Source: Nomia melanderi (Eukaryota > Arthropoda > Insecta > Hymenoptera > Halictidae). Taken from it: a stretch of DNA of 64,000 bases. The stretch spans positions 18,555,501 to 18,619,500 of the forward strand of contig NC_135006.1 in NCBI RefSeq assembly GCF_051020985.1, given 5' to 3'. The stretch's first letter is position 1. Every line of letters begins with the position of its first letter. This document shows, piece by piece, positions 21,318 through 36,560 of the stretch. Below the pieces are notes generated by a model that saw only the letters and a list, made by a program, of their open reading frames with translations, ran no database searches and had not been told where the DNA came from. Position numbers and translations under genes: made by a program.

Positions 21318-24300
21318 TTGCAGTCGAAAAATCGTATCGTATCATCCGCGGTGGGAAATGATTCGCGCAAAGGCTCGCGGGAATGGTAATTCGGTGAAAA
21401 GTTCCTTTCCGAAAAGTGTGTTTGCGCCGGTGTCGAGCAGAAACACGACTACACAGGTTTCCCAAGCTAGCGAACTCGCGGAGGCGTTTACATTCCAGTA
21501 TGAACACGAGATAAAGGTAATCGTTGGTTCGCGTACGCAGACAGGTGAACGGTAGTCGACAGATCGCCGATTCTTGACCGTGTTTGGGCATCTGTGCTGT
21601 CCGTGCGGTTCATTTCAAAATACGTGACATCGATACGACGGACACGCGATCGTCTGCAATTCTGCATGCATTTAATCGGCCGTTGAAAATTATCATGCAC
21701 AGCGAAATGAATATTACAAGTAGCTTCGCGTTCAAACGACTATAAAGGCTTTCCGTAGGCGGCCGGGTGCTAAACTGAATATATTATTAGCTGTATGTGA
21801 CACTAATTAAACATCCAGGCAAGCTGAATCGACTATCGAAGCACCTGTATACGCATCGAAATTTCACGGAAAACCTCGGTAATTATTTACTATACAAGAA
21901 TCGTGCAATTCTTGTTTCTACTCTTGTATTACCAACCCGCGTGATTCGTCAAATATTTCATACGCTACGTCACATTCCAAGACACTCTCTGTTCAAAGAA
22001 AATGGTGGTCGATCCATTTCACTGGTCTCGTATCTCCTAGTTGACGTTATGCGTATCGTTTGTCGGTTAAATTGCTAAATTAATCCATCTCCGTGTCGAT
22101 GACCAGAGCACATCGCTTTCGAAACGAAAATCTTCTCGGTGCCATTTCTATATGTACGTGGCAAAGTTGTTCCGCGCTCTGGGATGAGAGTTTAATAAAA
22201 ACTGTGCTCCCGCTGCTGTATGGCCGTATCGGGGAAAGGAACAAAGGTGAAGGCAACGAGTGAAAAAGCCTGGCAGAAACGACCAAGAAAACCGCATGGG
22301 AATACGGGTCATTCCGATTAAACGGGCCGCGTTTCTGGGCTGCGTTAAAAACTCAGCAGTCGCAAGGTCTCGTTTATTGAAACCGCGCGACCGGAATCGA
22401 CCTTAATCGCCGCTCTTTTTTCGATCATCTTACGCGCGATTCCGCGAAAGTCACACGAGACGAACGCATCAACCGCGTTTCGAAGTGGTGCGACTAGTTC
22501 CGTTTCTCTAATATCCAGACGCGGTAATCGATTCTACGCGAGAACTCGACGGGACACGTTTCTGTCGCACGCTTTTTAGCATTTTCGCTTCCAAAGATTA
22601 GCTGCAACCAAAAGATAGAGGAGCTAACCTCGTGGCATTGCCAGTCTCACGACTAAACCTTATTTATTCGTTCTTGCCAGCTAGATATTCTCGACGATTG
22701 TACCTACTTGATTTGCCGAGGGCGTAGCGACCGAAAGAAATGCGGGTCTAACGACAAACGGTCGGAATCGAGAAAGCCCTGGTTGTTGCCTCACGCGTTT
22801 TGGTCGGTTAGCTCGCACGCACCAATTGGAAGCCCGTCGCGAACAGCACAGAGGCAACAGGGATCTTCCGCCAACTACTACTATACAGCTGGAAGCATCT
22901 AGGTGTCTTGGAAAAGCTTTTACTCGATTCCATCGATTTCGACGTCAACGCGAATATCTGTTATCTCGGCCGAAAATGAATCCAACTGTTGGATCCAGGA
23001 AATTTTCAAACTCGCGCATCTCACTCGTTCCTCGGCCAATAAATATTCAATTACCTGGAACCGAAGTGTTCGCCACTCGTTACGCTCTCTCCTCGATGAC
23101 ACATCCTTCCGCCGGGCAAAACTCATTAAGTCTTCCCGCAGTTCCATTAATTTCGTTCGCACTGGCTTCCATGGTATGAAACACGGAAGGTATTTCACCG
23201 AACTTCTCCGTACATGGATACCATCGACCCACATGGCGCGCAAGTAACGCACGCCAGATCTTTTTTCTCTGTGCTCTCGATCCGCCTCCACGCACCGCAC
23301 GCACGGCGTGAATCTCTCTTTTCCTTCCTCTCAGGATTTTATCGGTGGCGAGAGAAATCGCCGAAATGAAAACGCGTTCAAGTATACGTTAAATGTGTTT
23401 ATAATTACTTTTATTCTGTCTGCTACGTGACTACGTTGTCTCGTTTGGTCAGAATTGTACACCGTTTCACGTGGCAGTATTACGAGAAGATAGACTGAAA
23501 GTAAAATTACGACGAATACAGATTTCCTTCTTCTTCTTCTCTCTCCACTAATAAATTACTGCGATGGAAATGACAAGAGACAAGAAACATATGTACGTGG
23601 TACATACTGTCAAGCGAAATAGCAAAAATAGGCGAGAATCGCGGTTAAGATGTTCACCGGCAGGAAATTATGACCGGACGTCCGGAAGCGCGTGACTTAA
23701 ATGTGCGATTGGACCGGCACCCCAACACTTGAGGCGGATCGTTAAATATTCCGTCGATATTCGACGGTGCCGCGGAGCGGCTTAAATTTCGTCTCGACGA
23801 ACAAGTCGGGATGCCCCGTTGCACAGAACAGCTCGCGCTTTGTCTTGACAGCGCGTCGTGTAATTTCTGCTTCCTTCTTCCGTTCCTCGTTACGAATAGT
23901 AAATGACTCGGCTTGAGCATTTCTTGACTTGGCGCCACCCCAGTAAATTTAAGGAACTTTCAGTGCTTCGCTTAGGGTCCAAGCCTTAGACCAATGTAAT
24001 AACGATTATTTAATCAGCTGCGCGTCTACGATATTATTAAGGAGTTACGGTAGTAGATCGATCGATTGAGCAGCGCTCCTTCTAAAGTAGATAGAAATCG
24101 GTCGATGTCTCGAGCCATCAATTCGACAGCTTTACCATTGACGAGGAGCAGTAGGAGAACGTTGCGAGGGAGCTGCAGCTCGGGTAGCGTTCACACAACC
24201 AGGACTCTCCCCGACGCTTCATCGAACTCGTTGTTATAACCTGGTGCAATTAATTACGATAAGGAGATCACGTCGTTTACCGTAAGTCTGCAGAGTAACG

Positions 24301-27300
24301 AGCCCTTCTAATTCCGGTGGTACGAGGCGCCTACCGACGCGACGCATCGTGAAAAGTTGAATTTCAGCAGCGTACCACGCCGAAATGCTCTTATCTACTT
24401 TGAGTAACACCGAGAAAGCCGCTTTGCGCCGGCTGAGAGTGGCTCAGGCTATCGGTCTGTTTAACGTTACACACAGGCGCGCCTAGGCGGCCGGGCGCAC
24501 GATTTATTTCGATGCTTAATACTCGCTACTCGCTCCAACGAAAACAAACCACGCCCAAGAAAAATGGATAAACCAGCCGAGCGCAGCGTCTCGGCTACTT
24601 TTTCCTCGGTGTTCGTGTACGTCGCTCACGGACATATGTACGTACATATTTTCATACGCGATGCGAACATCTGGGAATAGGGTATCAAGGTAAAGAGGAA
24701 AGATTCGCATGCCTACGTGGATCATTGAGTTTCATTTCATCGTCTCGTCTCGGCTCGGTTGGACGACTACTTTTCTTCACTTACCACATCTGTATACACT
24801 GTACGTATATTTACACTAGCAACAAATCATTGGAACCTACCAATTATTACAGTGTTCGTCGTAAATGTCCAAGGCGAAAGGCTCTATCAAAGAAATTTCC
24901 AACCAGCTGGAGTGTCGCACAAAGGTCCTCTATGAACGTCGACGAATAATCAGGGCAACTAGCTAGCGAAATGAATAAATAAATTGAATGGCGCCGAGTG
25001 CCGGTAACCAGGCATGCGAAATTAGCATAGTTCAGTTCAGTAATTAAATCTTCCAGCCGCGATGCGTCGGTCGACTGACGTGTCTTGGTAATGAAGGTAA
25101 ATCCGACTATCGCGGCAAATGAATGCCTCCTCTGTAGTCTCGGTACCATGTTTCGCTCTCGGTGGAAAAAAACTGGCACATAGAGAGCGAGGAGCGCGAG
25201 TCGCTTACAATATTCCCCGTTCAATTCTGTACCAGGAAGCGTGATCTAAGTTTACTCTCGATCCTTTTGCCTGAACCTTCTCTAATCCGTCAACTTTCTT
25301 GTTAACGCGGAACGTTCGTCCGCGGCAACAGCTTCTTCGATTACTTGTCCCGTGATTTCTGAATCCTTTCCTCGTAAACGTAAGCCGACTTTAAAAGATC
25401 TCAATTTATCTACGTAGAAACGATTTATTATTCCACTTATTTGTAGTCGGATGAAATTGAATTTCTTCGCAGATAAGATAAACGAACATTATAAACCGAG
25501 AGCCCATTCTGTTCCAGTACACGTACTTTGACTTCCCCAACCGTCCAACTAATTTCTTGTTGTTCAATCGTCTTCCACAGACGCACTCGAAAAAAATATT
25601 TGCGAGTAATTACGTTAGCCGAAGATCCTGAAAATGTTCGGAAAACACGGGACGCAGTGGCTCGGCGTTCCCGCAAAACTCCGATGGAATTAGGATAGCG
25701 GAACGTATGCTAGCAGTTCCCGTTTTTATTTTCTCCCGCTGATCCGGCTCCAGACTGACGAGCTCAGACCCCGACCCACTCGGTCCCCTAACCACGAAAC
25801 TCCGTTGTTTGCGCGAGGTCGTATCTTCCGCGTGCACCGAGTTGTATCACTGGAGCTCGTTCCGCCGTTGATCTCGTTAGGTCGAGTGGATAGGTTTATC
25901 GAGTTTCCAAGCGTCGCTAAAAAGCTTGAGTGTTTCCCGTTTACCTCGTCCCGCAGGATTGTTATATTCACTTTGGATCGCCGGTGCGTTCGAAGTTTCA
26001 TCGGTAGGTATATCGGAATATTGTTGGAAAGGCTGGTGGCGCGCAACCTCCAATCGAATTTCAAATACAATGGAACGGAGGCGGCTGTCCAGCCTTTCCC
26101 TCCGAACATTCGTTCGCATTACCGGCACGAGTTCTCTCGAGACCTCGCACGAATCTTCGAAGAGCCTGTGCTGAATGTTCGCTTTGACTAATCGTTGCTA
26201 TTGCACGCTGTAATCACGCTCTTCGGATATACGCGTTGCCGGAGAGTTCCGTGATTGTGCGCCGTTTGATCGCGTACAAATGAAAAATACGTTTCGCAAC
26301 CGAATCTGCTATGGCGAGCAACGAAGGGGAGCTAGACAGCTCGGTAAAGGGTCATTTCATTTTTAAGTATATTTCCGTTGCAACCAACCAACCGGCACCC
26401 TCGCCGTTATCGCTGCCGCTGTGCCGTGTCGGCAAGAATCGTCGCTCTCACCTCCGCTCGATCCGGAGGGCCCCAGGACGGACGAATCGCCGGTCATGAA
26501 AACAACGACGCGTGAATGACAGGCCGGTATACGCGACATCGTCCTGAGCGGTATGCTCGCCGTGTGAAACTCGACCGAGACCCGTCGACGCGGTTCCGCG
26601 ACTAGGGCTGCGCGGAAAAGTACGGAATCGAGAGGAGTAAGTGAAACGACTAGGTGTATCCGAGGTAGCGGTGGAAGGGGACCGCGGTGAAAAACGAGGG
26701 GAGCCAACTGCGAAACGGAGAAAAACCAGGGAAGAAAAAGGAGGACGCTAGACCACGTTGGGGAAGGGCGAAGAGAGACGCGCCGGGGAATCGAGTGGGG
26801 CCGGATAAGAGAGGAGCAGTGGCACTTAACGCTCGAGATGAGTTCGTCGAGTTGTACCAATTCTCACCCAGTGACGCGATCGTTCCCGTAAACTCTGAAC
26901 CGCCTAATGAATCAGCCAACGTTTATAGCGAACCATAAATAATGCGGGACCGTCCAGACGCGCCAGCAGAAGAACCTCCGCGCGATTTCTTGCAGTCCTT
27001 CCGCTTAATCGATCGACCAAACTTTCAGTTCCGATTAGCGATATTTTTCAAATATCTTGTTTCGCGTAACACACAAGTACCATAGTAGCCGACCTTCTGC
27101 CGACTTTCCGTATACCGAATCGTTTCGGCGCAGAGATGCAGAAACATCGAAGTGTTCTCGAGGACACGAGTAAAGACCGTAAGTGTCCAAAGAATAAACA
27201 AGTGACATTTTAAAGACGATAGGATTAAGGAGGGTCGCATGCTTGTCTATTTCTGGCACGGCACCGATAACTATTCGCACAGCTCCACTTTGCGATCGAA

Positions 27301-29127
27301 CAAGTTGGTTGAATCATCGTGCGCGTTTCTTTTCCCGAAAAGAAAGGCTAGGAACCTCCCTAAATCGTTCCGTCACGGGGATGATTCAGCCCCCTTGGCA
27401 CACAGAAGTGCATCCAGACCGGGTGTTTTACACACGAAACAAAAGGTAACCGGTTGCAGCGTGGCGTCGTTTCTTCTGGCTGAAAGTCGAGGTCTTTTCA
27501 ACTGTCCCCGGCGTCCAGGTTTCTGCGCGTTACACGCCCGTTGACTTCGTTGTGCCACGGCTTCAAATATAACCGCGCCGCTATGGAATCTAAAAGTATC
27601 ACGGTCGGCTCGTTGTGAATCATCGTGCGCGTCAAGCGAACCGCGTATAACGGGCCCGAGCTCCTCGAGTCACGTACCACCGTACACCGGCCACGTACAC
27701 GAAATAATTAAGGTGTCTTCCCCGCGCGGGAAACGCGCGACGAGCGACTAGCGACTAGCGCGTCGCGTTTGGACACGCGGCGTGCCGCGCCATCCACGTT
27801 TACGAGTCTTCGACAGTGTCTGCAATTGGTAAATGGACATTCGAACGCACGACGAACAAGATATTGTTCCGTTGATTTTCAAAGCGCAGGATCCCAAAGA
27901 AACTCGTCCGCGAGCAAGTCCGCGGGGCGTCGCCGAAGAAGAATCTGAACCGGGAAACTTGGCGAGCTCTCATAACTGCGTAGACTCTGTCAGAGACCGA
28001 CTGCTTCTAGGAACTCTAGAAATGGATAGGACACAAGTGCACCGTCCGCGTGCACGAATCGCGCGGGGTTACCGTACGATTCAGCGGGCGAATGGGCCGT
28101 CTAGAATCGAGAAACGATTTGTTCCCTACTGTAGGGTCGCCGGAAGGTTCCGTGGGATGCGTTGCGCAGGGATTTCACTTGAAAGGTCTCGCGCGAGCAG
28201 CATTCACGGTCCAGGAGGCACGCGCGAAGCGTGGACGCGGTTTGCGCAGACACCAAACAAAGCTCCCCAAATGAATACGCGAGAATTTAAAGGGAAGTGC
28301 GCCGGATGCGGCAATCCTTAGTATTCAACGCGACCGGCGCGGACGTTTAAGAATCCTGCTGTAGAACGAAGAGACGGGAGAGCTCGGGATAGCCTGGCAG
28401 ACTTTTCATCCGATCCCAACCGCCCACGTTTCATCGTTCCCATCGTCGTGGAAACAGCTCGACCGTGCCATTCCCCGAGAATATCCAATGCGAACCTTTC
28501 GGCCAATAGGAAGCCGGGAGGCATTTCGGTTGCTCGGACCGAAACCGTTGAAGCGATCGGGCATCTTCGATGAATTATTCCAGACATTTCGTCGGACAAG
28601 TTTCTTTCGAATGTTTCGGCCAGCATGCTTCTTCGCAACGACTGCTCGATATTCGCTCCTCGGTATCTCGATACTCGGTAGCTTTCGTTCGAAACCCTTT
28701 CGTTACCTCCGGAACAAACAAATTTCAGAAGTACCGGAACCTTTGATTCGGCCTGATTTTCAAGCGACCAGATCGAACAACACAGCCGTTAAAGATCATT
28801 CGCCAGCCGGCAAATAGAGAATGGAGCGTGTTACGTTATCCGAGTAAAAGGTTTTCAGTGGCAGTAAAGATTGCGGCGAAACCAGTGAAATCGTAGACGC
28901 CTTCGAGCGTACATGTACATCTGTCGCCGGAATCGATCGAAATAATCCCGGGGACTCAAAGACGCGGTCCGCCATTACCCTATCCCACGCTTAATGACGT
29001 AATTAGGGATGAGTTATTCGCGACTACGCCAGAAGGCATGCCTATTTCCTCGGCGCTGATGTCATTGGCAGCGCGCTGCTCGCAGTTGGTGAAATTGACG
29101 CTGCTTCCCTCCCTGTTACGTGCCACC

Positions 29128-29175
29128 GCCGCAGTCGCCGCAGTCGCCGCAGCCGGCGGCGGCGGCGGCGGCGGC
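29128..29175. repeat. GCC/GGC-rich triplet repeat
   Basis: GCCGCAGTC units followed by eight GGC triplets. It would encode Ala/Gly runs, but no gene structure is seen around it. Confidence 0.85.
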
Positions 29176-32100
29176 CATTGCGATCGCTTTTGGCCACGCG
29201 AGATGTTTGCACGCTTAACTAAGTAAACAACTATGTAAGCGTATACTTGGCTACTTGGTACGCGTCGCGCGCGGTCCCCGCTTTGTTCGTGATAACGCGC
29301 TAAAAACTTGTTATCGACGGCGATCAGATCCTACTCGTCGATGCTCGTTTAATAGATTTTCGACAACTATCGTTTCTGTCGACGATTCAGACGACACGGT
29401 TCAAAGAAATTCCAACTTGCAATTCAATGATTTCTCTTACGTTTACGGCAAAACTAAAATCGGTTGGCTGCGACATTGAAAGCGGCTCGCGACCCGTTTC
29501 GATCGAGTTAACTCTTGAAATACGCATCCGCCAACAAACAAATATTCCAAGTTGAACCGTAATATTCCCTTGGGCAGAGTCGCGATATCAATTTCCCGAA
29601 CATACCAACGAAACAAAGCATCTCATTGTACGCTTGCGACTTCGACCCGTACTCCTGCGCCCACCCTCTGCGCCCAGCCTCTGCACGTGCAACGTTCCAA
29701 TGCAAGATACAAGGGGGTGAAAACAGTACGTGCTTCGATTTCTGATTTTTCACCGATCCACGAATCGCCGATGCCTCTTGACGGCTCGGTACCCGTTGCG
29801 AATAATATCGCGACAATGTCGGCCGCCGCTTCTCGTCCAGCTCCTCTCACGATCGAGCTCTCCGAGGGTTGTTTTCCCCCCCGATCCGTCGATGCGACGC
29901 CATGCGTATTATACGCTCTCGGCCGATATGTCGGGACAGCCTTCGAACTTGTCCCCGAATAACGTCCCAGACGTCCGCACCACGTCGGCAAGCTCGCCAG
30001 TGGTTCTCGGCAGGGGATGATACTTGCCCAATTGTCGTCGATAGCCGAAATGTAGTTCGACGTTTCGAACGCGATCGACGCTCGTTATTCGAGCTCGAGC
30101 GAATTAAAATACTCTTTCGAGCGATATTACCGGGACCGGAGCGAAGCGGCGCGGAAGCACCAGCGGTCTTCAACTCGGGGCTTTTCGATCTCGGCCACGG
30201 GCAAAGCGGCTTATTTTAGACCGTCGGCGCGCCTCGTAATGCTTTTAAACGCGCTGCGCGTATGTAATTTCATTTTCGCCGTTTGCCAGCGACTATCATC
30301 GTCCGCCACTTTCGACTACCGGCAGACTGTCGCGAGGCATGTTTCGATAAACGAGTGGAGAGTTTTCTAGGCTGATTGTTTTTCTTCATTTTCTTTTGCT
30401 TCTTTCATTCTTCGCGTCCAATGGAACAGTCTTGTTTTTTTTTTCCAATCACCCCCTTAACAAGTGGCTGAAGTGGGAAAATTGGAGCTCGCGGAAAGTC
30501 AGATTTCCGCGACAACGTCTCTCTCGTCTTTCCACTATCGGGACGCGTCGGTTCGTTGTCTCGTAAGAGGAATGGCCATCGGCGCGTTGTGTTACATTTC
30601 GAGAAGATCTTCGAGCAATGCTCGTGACACGGCTGTTTCGGTGTTGGCGGTTCTTGTCAGCGCGGTGCCGGACGTGCCACCCCCACAGCCCCTTTTTCGC
30701 ATCTATATTTCCGGTCTGTCACCGGGCTGATAAGTCTGATATCCTTCCGATCGATCTCCGAAATATTTTCGGCCGCTGTCCGTCGCTTTTTCCGCCGTCC
30801 CTCGCTGTTCCGCTGATCACCAAAAATGGCAGCTCTACTCGTATCAAGCGGATCGTTAGCCACTTGCCTCACGATTTCTTTCGCAAGCGCTCTCGTCATC
30901 ACTGTTGGGTTGCTCGAAGAATGTTAACGCGTCTTGGACGGATGTCTTATTGCGAATCGTGCCCGGTAGACGTATCTTCGTGCCTATTATACTGTACGAT
31001 CCGAAAGATCGAACATTTCTGTAACCGATATAACATCAATGTTTCAAGTTAGTGTTTTACGAGCGTCGCAAATACTAGAAGCCTTTCGTCGAATCTCTTT
31101 AATTAATCGAATTGAAAGTCGAATCGATTGGTCGTCGAACAACAACGGAGAATATGGAAAATATTGCCGAACATTTGGTTCAAATCCTGGTGGAGACTGA
31201 ACACGGTCGAGCGGTTCCGAACTTGAATGGAATTTTCATTAAGGCAAATACGCGAAAGGCGATGTAACGGAATGGAGCGCGTCGTTATGTACCGCGAAAT
31301 TTTCTTCCGCAAACACGTGACCCGTTTACTCGGTGAATTACAGAAAAGTTTTCTCCGGCCGCGCGCACCCCGCCTCGTCACCGGAAACTGCGTTTCATTA
31401 CCTTCGACGCTCGGGATCGTACTCTCAACTGGAAGTTCCTTGATTCCGCGATTCTATTTCCGTAACATATATTCTCTACTCTATGCTTGTGTACAGCGGC
31501 TTCCATCCCCGACCAAACAACTTCCTTTGGGATGGAACTGTGCTCGTGTGCTCGCCGAGATATCATCGCGTGTCCGCATAATGCTGATCTTGAAATGAAA
31601 ATCCTATTTTCGGAGGCTGCATCGAAGATTGAAGCTTCTATCGCTTATGTCCGCTGCCTCTCCTTTCTCTCGGAATTTTCACGAGTTCAACTCGGCTGTG
31701 TACACGGGATGCTGCCCGCTACATTCTTTTCTCGTGTCTATCCATTAGGGAAGAGAAGAACGCAGATTCAGACTCATTCCGCTTCTTTCCTAATGCTTAA
31801 AGCAGATCAAGACTATAAACCCTATAAACGCGAGAGGAATATTCTGCGCGATCTCGATCGACGAATCGCATTGAACGACTGACAAGTTTCTCCTTGGGAA
31901 CCATTGAATTTTCCCTGATTCGTGAGCCGACCAGTGAAAATCAAAACTGAAAATCAAAGTGTCAGGTTCTCGCGTACGAAGAGAGGGGTGCCGGTGGGCC
32001 GAACGCGAAGCGAATCTCACTGCCATCGATAGCTAGCCGAGAAAAACAACAGTTTCGACAATGAACGGCGCACCCTTTCCTCGTGGTAAGCGGTTCTCAT

Positions 32101-34129
32101 CGAACGTCGCGCCTCGACGTATCGGGGCGCGACTCGTGCACCTTCCAGCGCGGAGCAGGGTGGCCGCGGGGACTCGGATCGACGGCCGCAACGGCGTTCT
32201 TTGTGCTTGCAATATCGTGTCGCTTCCTCGAGGGATAATTTTGCGTGTGCACCACTGTCTGCTTACTCGGGGCAAATAGGTATGCAGTTATTCTGAGACT
32301 GCCGGGGTGAATGGCCAAGTTCTCGTGCAGCGTTGCAGCTTCTCACGCTCCGTCTCTTTCTTTCTCTTTCTCTCGGTTTCTCTCGGTTTCTCCCCGCCTC
32401 TCTCCGTTTCTCTGGCCGCGTGCTCGCGAAAGCTTAAATCAAATATCGTAGACCGCTGCCCGGCCCGTGGCCGTGCTCAGCGCGTGCCCATCTCGATCAT
32501 TGCAATATCATGTCGGATTGTTTGACCAATCGAGCTTCTGTGCGCGCCAACGTACTAGAAGGTACACGCGACGCGTGAAGTGCTCGAGTCTAAATATTAT
32601 TACCATTCGAAATGAGAAATGTCTCGTATCGAAGGTGGCTCGTTTAGCGAATTCCTATAAGGATCGCCATCTAATTCGTTGAAATCGCATCGATTCGTGC
32701 TAATCGGAGCTTCACGGACGCTGAAAACTTGCCGAACAGACTCGGCCAGGGACCTCGTCGTCGTCGGATTATTGGATTCGTCTGATTTCCGTTCTCCGCG
32801 ATAAATTATTTCCCGTTTCCTGCGCCCGGGAGTTCGCCGCTGGAAATAGAGGTTCCGTCGGCGTTCGGGGAAAATCAAATTTGCATATTATTTAAGCGAC
32901 GTCGCCCGCGGTTATCGAACCGTAGACAACCCTCGCGCGTCGTCATCCACGTAACTGTAGTGTTCAAACTGTTTACGAAACAATTCGAAGCTATCGCGCA
33001 ATGCAAACGAATGATTCGAGCGTGCCGCGCGATTGTTTACGTCCAAGTTTCCCAAACAGTTATTCGATTTATCGTTGAAGCGAAACGCCATTGATACCGG
33101 TCACGGTAACTCAACGTTTATTTGCGATCATTGCTCTGGCTGGAACCGGACATCCGCCGAAAACGATTCGAGTCGGTCTTCGAATGGCACCGAGGCACTC
33201 GAGGTAACAGCTATTCACCGCGAAACCGATGCGACGCCTTCCGTCCGAATCGTTGGTGCGACCAACGAAACGCAACTTTTCTCGAGTTTTCTCCGAATCC
33301 ACGCCAATCGCCGAGACTAAGATGAAATTGAAACGATTATCGCTGGACGCTCCGATTTCGGTGTGACGGATATTTGAAACCTCCCGCGGCATTCCCGAGC
33401 AGTTAACCGAAAAGTACGAGAAAGAGAGAAGGTTTGACGTCTGGCGGAGAACAATAGTAGCTCTCGTTTGAATCGCGTGCGCGTTATGCATAAGACGCAA
33501 AGCCTTTCTCCGTTGGCGTCGACACTTGACCCAGTAGGTCCACGGGGAACACGTCCGCGTTCCAGAGAAACGTCTGCGTCCCGAGGAGAGCAGAACCGAC
33601 GATGGACGTCGCGCGGCACGCTTGAATATGCATCGCGTAACGCGGCATTCAAACGATTTTCACCTCCCGTGCACTTCAGAGGCGCCGCGGCACCTTTCCG
33701 GCTGGATGCCTCCCACGCCTCCTTTCTCCCACTCGTCCTTTCCACGGCACCTGTTCTTTGCGGGACATGGTACGGCTCCGATAGTTGCGCGGAACCGTAG
33801 CTAAAGTACTGATAGCGACAATCTCGAGTACACTGGCGCAATTTCACTGGCGTTTATCTCGGATGTTCGAGGTATCCTTTGCTTCGGAAATATTCAAAGA
33901 AATTCCAAGTTCGACTTTCCGATCGTGCTTCTACGAAATGGTTTCATGTATCTGCCAGTGGTCCTTGAGAATTCCGATTACTCGCACTGGTTCGAATCTG
34001 GATGATACTTTGCTATCGTGCGAATATTTCTTTAGCATGTGAACCCTTTCAGCTTGTTTCGGCTTGAAATAGTTTGAGATACCGATAGGTAGTCATTGGC
34101 GTCAATGGAACTATCGGGCAGCTGACGTC

Positions 34130-34170
34130 TGGACAAAGCGTCCGAACAAAGCGTCCGAACAAAGGCGTCT
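34130..34170. repeat. Imperfect 13-nt tandem array
   Basis: Three GCGTCCGAACAAA-like copies, the last diverged. Confidence 0.8.
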
Positions 34171-34416
34171 GAACAAAACGGGCATCAATATTGACGAGCC
34201 AGACGCGACGAGTCGCGCGACACACGGATGAAAAGTGAAAGCTGATCGCGTCGTGGCGCGTCGCGACGCCTCCGACGCGGATCGACCGGAATGGATCTAA
34301 TTTGCGACGCCCTTGGGGAATGAATAGCTCGCTCGATACACGGCAATTACCACTTTCGTTTCTCCGTCGACGCGGCGAGTGTTCCGCTCGACGTAGCGGC
34401 CGGTTGCCAAGTTACC

Positions 34417-34452
34417 GTGTTACCGATTTACCGATTTACCGATTTACCGAGT
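34417..34452. repeat. 8-nt tandem array (GATTTACC)
   Basis: About four copies with a diverged first unit. Confidence 0.85.
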
Positions 34453-36463
34453 CGCCGAGGAGGATGGGTCCTCCTACCCATTGCCGTGTCCTACATGAGG
34501 AGCCGAGAGTGTCAGTCAGCCGGTCAACAACCCGCCCACTCCTTGGAGGCGACGCGGGTATCGCGTGCGTTCCTTCATTAGCCCGGTTAACCGCGGACTC
34601 GTTAATTCCCATCTCGCGGGGTGCTTCTGATCCACGCTTCGCTACCGCCATTCTCGTCAATGGTAAAACGTCCGTCCCAACTGCATTCAGTCTCTTTCAG
34701 AGTGTTTTCAGCTCGCTTCGCGTACCTCGTGTATGCTACGCTAGTCCAAAAAATGCGCAATGGAATAGTAATAAATCGGTACGAGGACGTTTCGGGGCAG
34801 AACATAGAGAAAGAGAGACTACGATCTCTATGGTATTGCGTCGCGTATCCTGCCCCGCTGTTACAACAAGTGTAAGTTACGTAAGTCACGTAAGGAAATT
34901 GGTTGGAATTTCTTAATCGATGGACATCTGGATTTCCGAGCCACTGCAGATTCCTTTTAGATGTCCGGTGCCTCGCTAGGCCCGAGGCCCGGCTAGATTT
35001 CTTTCGAATAATGAAAGCGACGAGAGTGAGTACTTTGTCTCGGTTTATCAGAATAGAGTGGAATCGCAGGTCTCGCTATCTTCGCGGAGAAAAACCCGCG
35101 GTGGAAAGGGAAACATCCGGAAAGCTGGAGAAACAGGAAGGAGGACCGTGATAGAGCAAAGTCTCGAAACGAAGACAGATTCTTCAGCGATTAATTAAAC
35201 GATTATTTTAGATTACATAGAAAAATGTACGGAAAATCTATCGAAAATCTGTCTAAATATTTGACAATGAAACAGTTTAGTAAAATGACTGCGATACGAA
35301 AAGAATCGTAAAGGTATTTCGGATTTTCCTGGCATCGCGTCGTATCGAGAATTCAATATTGTTACGGAAACAACTCGAACAAGCCACGTCTCGCTGTATT
35401 AAGAGATGCCTCGGTATTATTCATCCTACCGCGCGGATAGTCGAGATGTTCTCCATAATTGGATAATACATTCCCACGGAATAATTTCAAACATCGCACG
35501 CGTTTCCAGATCGCCGGAGCGATGCTGCGATAGGACAGCGCATTCTTGAAATGAAAACGTCGCGTTCGTCGATCGACGAAATCGAATTATTTAAATAACT
35601 TTCCACCGGACCGTTCCAGTTGGCTCGCTGCATCGACCAGAGTAAATTATCCCGGTTCGTTTAACCGATTTTATCCGCGCCGTATATTCGTTTTCTCCTA
35701 TTTTCCAATGTAACGGTTCATCGGAGTTTCGCGAGGATAATCGTCCTTTAATTCCAACGGATTTCGTTGCGACAGCTGAACTTGACGTTCTTTTCGTTCT
35801 CTTCTAGGTAGGTAGACGCGAGTATCGGTGCTTACTTTGGTCTAGAGTTTTTCAAAATCTACACAGTTCGTAGAGTGTGAACGCGTCATAGAACTTGGCT
35901 CTCGAAGATGGGTACTCGCCTATTCCTATTCCTATCTACTCGTCGATCAGAGTTTTTAGTAAATCATTCGAGCGACTCGCCCGTACGCGGTGAATACGTG
36001 CGTGAATTCTGTTTGAGTTATTTATACCAGAATCCGCTCGGACCCTAGCTTGGGTTAGACCGAACGGAAGCTTCGACGTGCCTGCGAACATCGAGCTTTG
36101 CGTATTTTAATGCGGATTAACCACCTTCGCGTGGTTGTTCGCGAACGGACTACCGACATAGCTATTCTCTTTCTGCGAAATATGGCCGTCTCCGAACACA
36201 ACTCTCGTTTCCTCGGGCATTCCCTCGGGGACGGTGAATTTGCTCGCAAACTATAAATTGGAAGATCGCGTACAATGGACGATGATCGGATGAAATTACT
36301 TACACTTCCATTGATCGTTGGGGCTCGCACCGCACGGGAAACGTTCCGACGATTGTCGTTGAGAACGAGCCACGTACCCTCGGTGTTTACATGAATGGAA
36401 ACTCAGGATGACTGGAAAAATACAGGAAGTCGGTCCTGAATGCAAATCGTGTCGGTTCCGGTC

Positions 36464-36560
36464 CTCGCGCCCTCGCGCCCTCTCGCCCTCTCGCCCTCTC
36501 GCCCTCTCGCCCTCTCGCCCTCTCGCCCTCGCGCCCTCTCGCCCTCGCGCCCTCGCGCCC
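36464..36560. repeat. 8-nt minisatellite (TCTCGCCC / TCGCGCCC)
   Basis: About 12 units with strong strand asymmetry (pyrimidines on +). It opens spurious long frames on both strands. Confidence 0.95.

Noticed and set aside
33317..33847. 176-codon minus-strand frame
   Set aside because: A + strand frame of similar length overlaps it; composition is Arg/Ser-rich and motif-free, with no splice context.
33985..34000. tRNA B-box-like GGTTCGAATCT
   Set aside because: No A box or foldable acceptor and anticodon arms upstream.
34302..34916. 204-codon open frame, + strand
   Set aside because: It includes a tandem repeat (34417-34452), lacks codon bias or recognisable motifs, and competing frames are open on both strands. 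Chance in GC-rich DNA is enough.
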